The position numbers and the translations under genes were made by a program. A DNA stretch of 64,000 nucleotides. Origin: Arthonia radiata (taxonomy: Eukaryota > Ascomycota > Arthoniomycetes > Arthoniales > Arthoniaceae). Where the stretch lies: the NCBI GenBank assembly GCA_002989075.1, contig PSQN01000005.1, forward strand, positions 1,873,241 through 1,937,240, in the 5' to 3' direction. Below the pieces are notes generated by a model, which worked only from the letters and a program-made list of their open reading frames with translations, was not told the origin of the DNA and searched no databases. Below, in pieces: positions 50,401-61,648 of this stretch. Each line of letters begins with the position of its first letter. The first letter of the stretch is position 1.

Positions 50401-53388
50401 AAAACAGCATTTAAGACGCCCTTCGGCCTCTATAAATACCTCGTTATACCTTTTAGATTGGTAAATGCTTTAGTAACCTTTTAACAACATATTAACAGTG
50501 TACTAGAGAAGCACCTTAACGAGTTTGTTACAGTATATATAGACGATATTATTGTCTATTCTAGAACGCTAGAGGAATATAAGCAATACGTTGTATAGAT
50601 ACTAGAACAGCTAAATAAACACAATCTTTGTGTTAAGCTCTAGAAATGTAAGTTTTATACACAGGAAACTAACTTCCTAGGATATATTATTTAGTCTAGT
50701 ATAATTAAAATGTTACTAGACAAGGTAAAAGCTATACTTAAGTAGTCTACCCTAAAAACTGTAAAGAAAGTATAATCCTTTCTCGACTTTAGAAACTTCT
50801 ACAGGAGATTTATTAATAGATACTCTAGAGTAGTCTTACTACTTACGAGACTTACGCAAAAAGATTTACCCTTTGTGTAGAGAAAGAATCAATAGGACGC
50901 GTTTTAGAAATTAAAGCAGTACTTTACGTCTGCACCAGTTCTAACGACCTTCAACTATAACAAGCTAACTACTATAGAGACAGATACATCCGACTACGCA
51001 ATTAAATTAGCATTAAGCTAACTAGATAACAAAAATATACTACATCTAGTAGCATTTTATTTAAGGACGATAATAGTACTAGAACTTAACTATAATATTT
51101 ACGATAAGGAGCTACTATTAATCGTCGAATTACTTAAATACTGAAAGTACTATTATGCAATACCTAAGCATTAAGTGTATGTTATTACTAATTATAAGAA
51201 CCTAACACAATTTACGACAACTAAGGTTCTTAACTAAAGATAAGTAAGATAGTTAGAAGAATTAGCATTGTTCAACATACAGATTATATATCAAAAGGGA
51301 TCGGAAAATTAAAGAGCCGACGCTCTTAGTCGAAGATTAGACTATATAGCAAACAAAACGCAAGTCTTATATATAATTCTATAAGAGAATTTAGACGGTA
51401 CGCTTAAATCTAACCGAGTCAGCGAACTCTTAATAATAATAAGAATTAAGGATTAGTCTAAAAGGCAAGAACTAATATAAGGGTACAAGAAAGATTAAAT
51501 AACGCAAGACATACGACTTAAAAATAAGAATAAACTTAAAACCTTTAAGGAAAAGATCTATATTCTATATAACATACAAGATATAGTTATTTAGGAGGCC
51601 TACGAAGAAGGTTACAGAGGAACAGCAACCACGATAGAGAAATTAATAAGAACGTACTTTATGCTAAAGTTACAAACAAAAATCGCAGACTTTATTTAGA
51701 AGTACGATATCTGTAAAAGAACTAAGTTAGAAAGACACAAGCCTTACGGCTTACTATAACCGTTATAAATTTCTAATGAACTATAGTCTTTACTAACAAT
51801 AGACTTTATTACTAACTTACTACTATTATTGGAACTAGGAAACACAACTAACTACGACACAATATTTGTTATTGTAGATCAATTTACGAAGTACAGATAC
51901 TTTATCTTTACGCGTAAGAGCGCAACAGCCTAAGAAACGGTATTTCTTTTATATAAATATGTCGTTACGCGATATAGGGCACCTAAAGAAATTATCTCAG
52001 ATAGAGATCGATTGTTTACTTTAAAATTCTGGGATGCAACTCTAAAACTTATAGAAACAAAAAGAAAACTATCAACAAGTTTTTACCTACAAACCGATAG
52101 ACAAACGGAACAACTCAATTAGACACTAGAACAGTTTTTGCGAGCGTATATTGACTACTTACAACTAATATAGATATAGTTGCTACTATTAGCAATGTTT
52201 ACGTACAATAATAGCGCAAGCACTACCGGAGAAACACCCTTTTACGTTAACTATAAGCAACATTTAACATTGACTAGAGACACTAGACTTTAAACTACGA
52301 ATTTAGAACTCGCCGACACCCTTTACAAGTACAGAAAGATTATTTACGACCACATAAAAATTGAACTGCAATAGATATCAGAGGGTATACGGAATACAGT
52401 AAATAAGTCTAGATCTAAGGGACTAGATCTTAAAGAGGGGGGTACTATTTATCTCTACAGACAATATATTAAAACAGATCGACTATACAATAAGCTCGAC
52501 TATATAAAACTCGGACTATTTAAGATCGTAAAGGTATTAGAACTAGTTACCTTTAGGTTAGAACTACTACTAACGATGCGTATACACAACGTCTTCTATA
52601 AGTTACTCCTTAAGCTAGCACCAAAAGAAGTACTAATAGTAAGCAAGAAAAAAGCAGAGGTACCTAACTTAGACAACATATACTAGGTAGAACGAGTACT
52701 TAGACACAAACAAACTTAAAATAAACTGTTCTATCTTATAAAGTAGAAAGAATATCTAAAGTTAGAAAATATATAGGAACTAGTAGAAAACCTATTGAGA
52801 GAACTTAAAAAGGACTACTACCAAATAAACCTAATGTAGCGAAGAAAGAAGCTACGCTACTAGGACAATAGACGGTACTAAGAATTATTACAAGGTTCTA
52901 AAGAAACGTTAAAACTAACGGCAGAATCTAAGTTACTAACAGTAGAACCCTTAGCTAAGAACTCTAGACTAGTATCTATAACCTACGACCCGTTCCACCG
53001 AGCCAAATTCTCCTCAGCACACATCAAGGTATCCCAACGAGCACGATCCGCAGCATCGCGCTTAGCCGCAGCTATCTAATTATTAGCATCAAGCAACCGA
53101 AGCTGACTCTTAGTATTCTCCTGCACTCGAGTACGAGTACGAGCAGTATTATCCTTAACTCTCTTCCTCTTTCGTTGACGGTCTTCCTCTTTAATTTGAC
53201 GCTTCTCCTTATAAAGCTCCTTACGACGCTCTTAAAGAAAGTCTATTACAACAGGTTAGCTACAAACAACGAAACAAACAAGACACGAACACACTATCCT
53301 CGCTTGTTATACGAACGTTATACACCGAACCAGACCGAGTGCAGGTAGCACAAGTAACGTCCTCTAATACTAGCTAACACTTCTTGCC

Positions 53389-53562
53389 TTAACGAAAATA
53401 GTTGGAACAAGGAGGCATGCTGTTTACGACAGGACGTTTAACAGCGAGAGAGCGACGAATAGCTTGTTCGAGATCTGTAGTAGAACGAGGCTTGTAAGAC
53501 TTACGAGGCTTAGATATACGGCTTTTAACAGCTAACTTAGTAAAGTCCTTCGAAGAAGACAT
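53389..53562 (-). CDS. Antisense accessory frame between pol and 3' LTR of Gypsy D (fossil)
   Basis: An ATG at 53562 opens 57 codons on the strand opposite to the element, basic and Ser-rich. It ends soon after a PPCSNYF segment, and further Cys pairs are visible in nearby antisense frames. The stretch 52,970-53,640 keeps more GC than the rest of the element. Antisense Cys-rich frames at this place are a feature I recall from fungal Gypsy elements; that is inference. It is treated as part of a broken element. Confidence 0.4.
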   Translation of the reverse strand: MSSSKDFTKLAVKSRISKPRKSYKPRSTTDLEQAIRRSLAVKRPVVNSMPPCSNYFR

Positions 53563-53663
53563 AACGGGCAACTTACAGCACAAGAAAAAGAAGAATAGGA
53601 AGCAGACAGCCTTTTAAGATCGAAAGGTTGATTGAGGACGAATTAACCCTAGAGAGGGGCTAA

Positions 53664-54356
53664 TGTTAGGATACGGCGCCAGTATAACCTAACCTGCTAT
53701 AGTTAGTATTATACAAATATATAAATAGCTAATTACGACTGTAGAGTTACGTAACTTGCTAAGACGTGTTAGACGTGCTAGACGGACTAGACCGTCTAGC
53801 AGCCCTAGCAGCTCTAGTACTACTAACCGTTACGTAACCTACTAAGACGTGTTAGACGTACTAGATGTGCTAGACCGTCTAGTAGCCCTAGCAGCTCTAG
53901 TAGACCTAGAGCACGAGCTATATTACAGACTATATAGATAGGATAACTATCTACCTTAGTAGATAGATATCCGTAAATTTAGATTTAGAATTAATATTAT
54001 CGTTTAATATTAACTTTAAGGTATTGAATCTAATTACTTCTTCTTGCCGTAACGCAACTAGTAAGCTACGAGCAATTCTTATAAGTATTAGCGCGAGGCA
54101 GGACTCTATAGCTACGTTAACGTGCAAATAGAGCGATCGAGTTCTAAGAGAGCTTTTCTGTGCGGCCTTAGTACAATCTTTCTAGCTTGTTTGTATTACT
54201 AGCTAAGTCCTTTGTTTAAGACTTATAGTTTGTCTCTTGCTTCCTTAACCTCCCCTTCCGAGTTAGATATCTTAATAATTATCTTCCTCCTAAGATTATA
54301 TTACTCTTGGCATAGAATAAGACCAAGCAAAGCGGTTACGGCCGTCCAGCGTTATT
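53664..54356 (+). repeat. 3' LTR of Gypsy D
   Basis: 693 bp, same length as the 5' LTR; differences are mostly C/T and G/A. Confidence 0.92.
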
Positions 54357-56548
54357 GTAACGTTATAGTTTTCTAGCTATAGAAGGCCAAGAAAAATAGG
54401 TTTATTAGAGAGGTCGGTAATAATAAGGTAGCAAAACCTTTTAATATAAGAGCCTATCTACAAGATAATACAAACAGTATAGGTAACCTAAGTATAAGTT
54501 CGAGCATTATCCTTAAAGTTTGTTAATATATAGGACTTACGGAGACGGTAGATTAGAAAGCCTTAACGTTACGCAAACTTTAAATTAATAAATCTAACGG
54601 ATAAATATCTAGAATTAAGGAAGATAGAAATAGAATAAAGTATATTCTCTATCTAAACTTAATAGTTAATGCGGGCCTAAATATTAGTATAAGTAAGGTT
54701 AAAACCCCTCTTATTATCTAAAAGAATGTTTTTAGCTTTAGTTAACAGAACTCGAAAAAGTAGATTTAAAGAAATAAGTGAGGGACGTCTCTATACGCGC
54801 CTTTGTATAGAGACTAGACATTTTCCGAGCCGGAAGGTAACTTGTTTTCAGGCTCTAGCTAAGAAACAGAGATCTCTTAACTATTAAGCTCGCCTAATTA
54901 ACCAAGGTTAGTAGAGCGAGCACAGGGACACTTGTTACGGTAATAATAGTCGGAACTATAAATAAGGCAGAGGCCTTATTCTTATCGACGCGTTCGCTTA
55001 GCGGAGGTAAGTCGACCTTTGTCGTTAAGATACATAGAAGTAGAACCGTAGTAATTGTATATGCTATTACTCTAGTTAGCTTTAGTAGGGGTTAACTGGA
55101 CCTAACGAACGGTACGGCTCTTATTAGCCTGGTTACCGTTACTTGGACAGAAAACATTAGAATTCGAACGGTAAACAGAAGCTAATCTAGAACCAGAGGG
55201 GTTATTTCCGTTAGACTGTATAGCGCGGTAACGACGACCTGCGCTAGCTTAGTAGATAATAGTAGTAAGTTCTTGTATAAGCTGCTTAAGCTTATAAGAA
55301 TAGTAGATAAGATAGCGAACGTTCTTAAAAGCTTTGTTGCTTAGGCTGTTTATAAGTAGTTATTTAAGTAGGTCTTAATCGACAATTTAGCTATCGTTAA
55401 CAAGCTCCTAGAAAGTAGAAAGGTGTTTGATAATAGATTTATTCTTCTAGCGGAGGAATATAAGAGATTAGCGTGCGTCCTAAGTATACGTTAGATCGCC
55501 GAAACGTTGATATAAGAGGCTAAGGAAGTTATTAAAGGTACGAAGGTAACTGACTTAGATACAGTTAATAAGATTAGAGATAAACTGTTAGAAATATAAA
55601 AGGGTAGGACTCTCTAGTATCGACAGTCTATAACTAATATAGGATTCTTTAGAAGGGTATCGATTACGATTAGTAATAAGCTTAATTTAAAGAGCATTGA
55701 TAAACTCTTGGTGCTTCTAAGGCTAGCGACTATCGAATTTCTTAGGATTAGCTGCGCGCTCGGACTTAGAGGCAGGTAGTTGAGGTATAGCGGGTAGCAA
55801 CTACGAACGTATAGCTGTATTAGAGGCTTAATTAGTAATATTGGAAGGGGTTGACTCTCGGGCGTAAGTATTGTTTATAGGCATAAAAGAGGAAGAATTA
55901 TGCGTCTCGTAGGGATTATAAGGAAAATCGGTTTAGAGTATATCTGCGACAGTTTCCTGTTTAGAGCGGAAAGATTCTCGGTCTATAGAACTCGAACGGG
56001 TTGCTTGAAGCTAGCTAACAGCCTCTACAAGCTCCCTTAGTCTGGTCTCGGTCTAGTATGTCTCGGACTGTGTATATTGTCGGAGGGCTGCGTTAAACTA
56101 ACGTTTTAACTCTTGCGCGGCTGCCGTAGTATCGCCGCCTAAGGATTAGAGATAGTCTTTAGCGCTTTAGAGCGTATTAATATAAACGGCTTCTTCGGAG
56201 GACTGTTTAAAGGGAAGAGGTATAGTAGAGGATAATTTATACCGTAGTATAACCAAGATTCGGAACGTAGGACTAAAACTCGGAACCCTTATAAATAGGC
56301 GTACAAAGCATTCTACGGAACTTAAATAAAGGAAGTACGACTTAGAAGTACTTAATAAGACTAAAAGGCCTATATAACCTAGTATAGCCTTAAAAGGAGG
56401 ATTAATATAATAGTCCTACACTATAGGTATAGACTAGAGCTAAGGATTAAGAACGACTAAACAATAAATAACAAGAAGGATTAATTGCTGTTGAGATTGT
56501 GTACAACAGACTGTAGTAGCCGCTACGGTAATTTTAATTTAATTTTAG

Positions 56549-56830
56549 TATAAGAGGGCGAACTAATAACAGCAGAAATACAATACTAAGAGCTCTATTT
56601 AATTATAAATACAAAGAGGATTAGATACAGAACAAGAATAAGAGGTCGGACGATGCCCCTATATATATTAAGAGGATCTAAATTACCTAATAGATGCGCT
56701 AAACTAGAAACAGGAAAGCTAGGGGCAATAGTGCGGTTGAGATGTGTCGGGAACGTTGGTTAGAAATTACGATAATGCGCCAAGCGCTCGGAGGCCTAGC
56801 GCTCGGAGGGCCTGAAACGAGTTTATAACA
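56549..56830 (-). repeat. 5' LTR of Gypsy C
   Basis: Followed by the TTTTC target duplication at 56831-56835. Confidence 0.92.
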
Positions 56831-58148
56831 TTTTCCTACCAATTATATACGTTCTAAAGTATTTTAGATACTAGAATCTATTATTAATTAATTTACTATA
56901 AGAATTTCTATATTAAATATTCTAGTACTACTCTTATTATAATATTTAGCTTATTATTTATAATCTCTACTTTAATTATATAACTATTACTAGTCAAAAC
57001 TCGTTATATTTATAGATTATATATTGTTAGTTAAAGGTATTAGTACTAACTATATAATTCTAAACCTCTAATAAGATAGTCTACTAGTCGTTATAAGTGT
57101 AAGTAAATATATCTTAGAATATCGTTAATGTCCTTATTAGCGCTTAACTTTCTATCGTAAAAGGCTAACTAATAAAGTCTCTATATTATTTCTTATTAAC
57201 AAATTAGAGTTTATTGCTTCTAGTTAGTATTGTTCTCAAGAGAGGATTTTATACTATTAGAATCTATATTTTTGTCTTTAAGTCGTCGTCTTACCTATAA
57301 CGTATCGTAAATACTATCTTACTTAGCTTCTACGGCCTATTCTTCCTTAAATTTCTCTTAAGTCTTTAGATAAGGTAATCTAGACTGTCTTTGAGTAAGG
57401 CCTGATTCTTATATTAAATCTTGTTTTAGAGATATTAGTTTCTTTAGCTATTATTCTAACTCTAGTTTATTAGATTTGTAAATCGTATAATTATTATCGT
57501 AGTATACGGTTTAAAATAGTGTTTATATAGTATAACGGCCTTTAGTTCCTATTGCCTCGGAATAGTACGGTTAATATTATTCTAGTCCTATAGGTTTTAT
57601 TACTCCTATTTTAGTTAACGTTCCTTTATTTTCTCTTATAACTCGTTGTCGGTGTCTTAGTTTATATATAACCCAAATAGGTTTAATTTTAGTAGGAGTC
57701 CTAAGTCTTAGAGTGTATTATAGGGTTTCGCTAGGTTAGTTATATTAAACTGCTATCGTAGCAAGCAGGGTTTCTAAGATTAATTGTTATTACGTCCGCT
57801 TCGTTCTGTAACATTAAACTATTGTTTCTTAGAACGGCATTCCTTAACTTAATGCTCTAGCTTTCCGCAATACAAGCATAGCTTGTTCTTCATTCTATAT
57901 TCTCTTTTCTAATTGTTTAGAAACTAGTTCTTGTGAGTTCTAAAGTATACAGCTAGGCGTATCAAGAATAAAGTAACTTCGGAACGTTTACCTAAGAAAC
58001 TCTTTTTTATTTTAATGTTAACGTTTGATATCTTACTTGTACTAGCTATTCTGTTAGCTAACCTGTCTGCAGCGTTGCAGCTGTTAAGTATTAAAGTAGT
58101 AAATATAATTAATCTACTTTCTCTACTTTCGTAGCGAGTCTATTAAAG

Positions 58149-58597
58149 TATAACGCCGGTCGCTAGAAGAACCGAGCTAAGACTTACTTATCTTATATAC
58201 TTATTAACCTTAGTAGTAGGTATCTTGTATACTAGAGACTAAAAGATAGGAGAAGCGAGATAAATTATAGAAGATAAAAGGGGCTTAACTAAGTAAATAG
58301 AAGGTAAAGTACGTTATTTAAGTATAGTTAAAGAACTTATATTTAAATATTAAGTTAATAGACTAAAGTCTATCTTAAGGTCGACTATTAGTTTAACTAT
58401 ATAGTTTAAGATATATAAATATGTTTCTTTATGTTTAATAGTTATAATAGCTTTTCTATTGCGTTATCAAGATTCTATTACAATATAGCGACGTTGTCGA
58501 CGTCGCTATATTAAAGTTATCGGGTATCCTATATAATACTCTAATAAGGCTGACTGCGCTCAGCCTTGTACTAGCCGGACGTAGTAAGACTGTAACA
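58149..58597 (-). repeat. 5' LTR of Gypsy A2, with two hairpins
   Basis: It contains a perfect 13-bp stem with 5-nt loop (58482-58512) and an 8-bp GC-rich stem with 6-nt loop (58546-58567). In the other LTR copy the first stem is eroded. Confidence 0.92.
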
Positions 58598-58602
58598 CTA
58601 TA

Positions 58603-59899
58603 TGTAAGTATATTAAGTTAAATATAAAAAAGTTGTACTACAATACTAAATTACAAAATATATAGTAAAAAATTGCTCTCTATTTTACTCTTATTCTATT
58701 ATTTAACTTTCTTTTAAAGACCTCTATATTTCTATTAAATATATAGCTATTAGTACTAAAGTAGAATTACTTTACTATATATATATTATAGTTAGCTTTC
58801 TATACTGTATATATAAGAAAGGCTTTAAAGTTACTCTAAAAGAATAGCTAATTATTCTAAAAGTAACAATAAATCTAAGTCTTTAAGATAAAGATAAGCT
58901 TAATTAAGCTATAATTAGATAAATAGAAAGGTACAACTTAATATAGCAACTATAGTACTTAATAGTATCTTTAATATAATAATTTAAATAAGATAAGATA
59001 TTATTAAGATATAATTTACTTTATTCTTTAAAGTAGAGACGTAGGTAAGGTATTAGCTTTATTACTATCTATTATAGAATCGCCTTAGTATTATAGTATC
59101 CCTTATAAATACTAGTATACGGTAGGTAGCTATTAGTAGAGAGTACTAGTAGAGTACTTTAAGTATTACTATAACTAATATTACCTTAATACTACGTTAT
59201 ATAACTAATATAAGTATATATATAGCTTTACTAGCTAGTTATCTGTTTAAATAGTAACTTATTAATAAATACTAGCTACTCTATAGTATAGTATTGTATA
59301 TCTACTCTTTATATCTATTATAGCTTCTAGTTATATAGTATAATCTACTAAGTAATCTTATTTAATATACGCACCTCTTTTAGTACCTAGCTTACTATTA
59401 GCTAAGAAACATTAATACTATACTCCTTCTATATAAAGATATAAATCTTATTTTAGTAGACTTATAGATAGTAAGTATAGTACTCTAGTATATTGTCTCT
59501 TACTATAGTTATTAGGCTATATAGAGCTCTAGTCTTATAGAAGCGTATACAGTATATAGAGTTAAATGTCTAGAGATTAGTTTTAATATAGTAAATAGTA
59601 TATATACAGTAATAGTATTTAATAATAATTACTTAAGAGTACTATTAATACTAAAGAAGATAATATAGTATTAATTATAACACTTGATTAAAATACTAGC
59701 TATATTTAGGTATAATATTACTATTATTAGCCTAGAAGGCCTCTTATATTAATCTATAGCTTTATTTTATCTTAATTCAGAAGGCTTTAAATAGAATATA
59801 ACGGCAATAATATAGTTATAATTAAACAGTCTATAAAATTGCGGTAAGTCGCTAAGAAATTTGGACGCTCGGGCCATATGGCTCGCGTTCTGAATACGC
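58603..59899. pseudogene. Fourth piece of the TIR transposon with its right end
   Basis: 1.3 kb, very AT-rich, with stops in all frames. The right inverted repeat covers about 59,750-59,899. Confidence 0.5.
59750..59899 (-). repeat. Right terminal inverted repeat of the island
   Basis: Reverse complement of the left end. It keeps more CpG/CpA sites than the left copy, for example in GGCCATATGGCTCGCG. Confidence 0.8.
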
Positions 59900-59901
59900 T
59901 A

Positions 59902-61194
59902 AAAGCCTTTTGCCAGCCATCCCAATTCTTCACAGACACGTTCTCATCGCACATCCCGTCCCCGAGGTTCGCGTCGTGTCTATCGGTGACTGTCCTCCCG
60001 ACGCAGAAACGAACTTCATTGGATAGTTGAAAATTGCTAATCGGTCCATACCATGCAATTATTCGGAGCCCCTAGATGGTGCCCGTTGCCGGGGTACGCG
60101 GTCTCAGGCGACTGTCCTGCAACCGCGCCTGTCATACCTTTTTACGAGATCCTGGCCTTGATGCTTTCAAATCAACATTCTGAAACTGCGACGAGTCCGG
60201 ATACACTCGCGTGCACAGGCCCTGAAGACCAGCGTATTCATGGACTCTCCACCAGACAGGGGCTCTGATTGCGCGACTTTGCTTCCGCACTTCGCTTCAT
60301 TATATCCGCCTCGAGATCACCAACGCATGCGCAGCTTTGCGACGCTGATACACACCGCCGTTGCTTCTATTCCTCCGACGTCCGCGAACACCGGATGCGT
60401 TCACGAACGCAAGGGCGCAAAGGCCTCATGCGACTTTTCTGTAGCTTTCGCGCCCCTGTTCAGTTGATACTACGCTGTTGAGAGGATCTTTCGGCGTAAT
60501 TTGTATTGCAGTAGACAGCCACCTAGCGCATCCCTCTGGGAATCCGTGCGACATGGGCCCTGCGCCCATGCGCCAGGTCTAGTCCACCGGCAGGTGATCG
60601 TCGAGCGATTCCGCGCACGCTCATCCAACGCGCAAGGAGAACATCCTAAGTCGGATCATACTACAAGGCCTAGAGAAAGCGACGCTAACTTCAAAAAATT
60701 ACGACCAAAAAGCAAGGTCGGCCCGTCAGAGCACTAGGGGCCGAACCAACTTTCGATCTAACAGATGGTGTGCCGCCTGTCGTACTCAGCTGCAACGAGC
60801 CTGGTCATATCATTATTATAGGCGTATTGACCTCTTTTGCGTCGAATCTTGCATGGGTCCTGTGCGAGAGGTTTCATTGACGTGGCCTTGCACCGGATTT
60901 GTCGCTTGTTGCCCCAGCGTTCCGTCTCAACCAGCAGTCGCATCATCGCGGCCTTCAAGAGAGAACAGATATGGCGAACCTGCATCACCTTCTCTGTGGA
61001 GGCTTGCACATGGCGCGTGCAAAGCGTGATTGGCGAAGATATATAAGGAGTTGAAGCGGCTTCGTCAAAGGTCGAGTCAAGAAAGCCTCGTATCGCTGCT
61101 TACCATCGCATCGCATCGACTTTGACGCAAGCGCAAAACCAAATTAAGCCCTTTTTGCCCCTCTCTCAGCTACAGCTGCTCCACCTAAAAAGAT
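59902..61194. other. Intergenic region right of the island
   Basis: Normal GC returns at once. ATG-led frames of 70-75 codons at 60053 and 60240 have no motif and overlap each other, so I do not call them genes. No tRNA or repeat was seen. The last part should hold the promoter and leader of the next gene, including a CT-rich tract near 61,150-61,190. Confidence 0.5.
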
Positions 61195-61648
61195 ATGTTA
61201 GTTTATGCCCTCGCTTCAGTCTGCGAGAAGTTGATTAACGAGCAAAATTCCCAGGTCGCATCCAGAGCACAGTCACGGACACTACAATTCATGGTCAATT
61301 CAGCGCATTGAAGAGCACATAAGAATCCATAAGAAAGATCGCAGTGATACTACCAAAGCGTTCAACGAACTGGACGGCGACTACGATGACGCAGCGACGG
61401 CACTGAACGAACTCGAGCTCGACTCACCAGAGTACAGGCGGAAAGACAATGAGATGAACCAGATAAACAACCGGCTGTCGACCATGGAGGAGAAGCAAAC
61501 GCATCTCAGAAAGGTGATCGAGGCTGCAGAGAAGGCCTTGGGGATAAAGCAGGGTAAGCCCGTGGAAGCCGAGAGATCGGGGACGCCAATACCCGGCACG
61601 CAGAAAGGGAAGGATATAGAAAAATCCCAGAGGACAGCACCATTGTGA
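61195..61648 (+). CDS. Small coiled-coil protein with intron-split start codon
   Basis: Proposed exons 61195-61196 and 61255-61648, 131 residues. The long frame in exon 2 has no suitable ATG of its own; going upstream it meets an acceptor (CCCAG at 61254), and a GTTAGT donor lies at 61197, directly after the bases AT. Splicing this 58-bp intron joins AT to G and makes an ATG in frame, giving MSHPEHSHGHYNSW. The body (residues 15-97) is a charged helix with heptad spacing, likely coiled coil, with an acidic DGDYDD turn (41-46); the tail is basic and low in structure. I do not recognise the family. A start inside the helix (Met68 or Met78) would be the alternative if the intron is not real. Confidence 0.55.

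Larger units (their letters stand above)
46709..54356 (+). mobile_element. Gypsy D LTR retrotransposon nested in C (fossil, deepest layer)
   Basis: 7,648 bp with 693-bp LTRs 46709-47401 and 53664-54356; target duplication ATAAC/GTAAC (46704-46708, 54357-54361) with one transition. Plus-strand order: gag with a CxxC...C knuckle near 48,490-48,540, protease near 49,450-49,800, reverse transcriptase near 50,100-50,720 (an open stretch includes FFVPKKGDKLRPVIDYR), RNase H near 50,950-51,350 and integrase near 51,600-52,300. A GAGGGG purine tract precedes the 3' LTR. An antisense frame lies between pol and the 3' LTR. It is broken but among the less damaged elements, fitting the youngest layer. 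Confidence 0.93.
42255..56830 (-). mobile_element. Gypsy C LTR retrotransposon nested in A2 (fossil)
   Basis: LTRs 42255-42536 and 56549-56830 (282 bp each), target duplication TTTTC at 42250-42254 and 56831-56835. About 6.9 kb remain after removing nested Gypsy D. It reads on the minus strand, shown by reverse transcriptase residues near 45,000-45,700, integrase near 43,000-43,700 and a purine tract on the minus strand next to the left LTR; gag lies at 54,362-56,500. It is broken by many stops. Confidence 0.9.
37480..58597 (-). mobile_element. Gypsy A2, same family as A1, inverted (fossil)
   Basis: LTRs 37480-37928 and 58149-58597 (449 bp each), target duplication CTATA at 37475-37479 and 58598-58602. 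About 6.5 kb remain after removing nested Gypsy C. It reads on the minus strand: gag from the right, including a zinc knuckle near 57,850-57,900 that matches A1 closely, and pol at the left (37,929-42,249) with reverse transcriptase near 40,850-41,450. The primer-site side (58,120-58,148) is the reverse complement of that in A1. It is broken by dozens of RIP-type stops. Confidence 0.92.
16708..59899. mobile_element. Class II TIR transposon (~3.5 kb) expanded to 43 kb by nested LTR elements
   Basis: The outer ends of the AT-rich island are inverted repeats: 16708 onward starts GCGTATTCAGAACG and 59899 backward reads the same, with homology over about 140-150 bp. TA flanks both ends (16706-16707, 59900-59901). 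Removing the three LTR elements inserted directly in it, with their 5-bp duplications, leaves 3,492 bp in four pieces: 16708-16975, 22395-23849, 37008-37479 and 58603-59899. A TA duplication suggests Tc1/mariner-like, but the transposase is too altered to recognise. It is the oldest layer and the most AT-rich. Confidence 0.75.

Noticed and set aside
16708-59899. A Starship-type giant element
   Set aside because: No tyrosine-recombinase captain gene or cargo genes are seen; the ends are long inverted repeats with TA, and the size is explained by nested retrotransposons.
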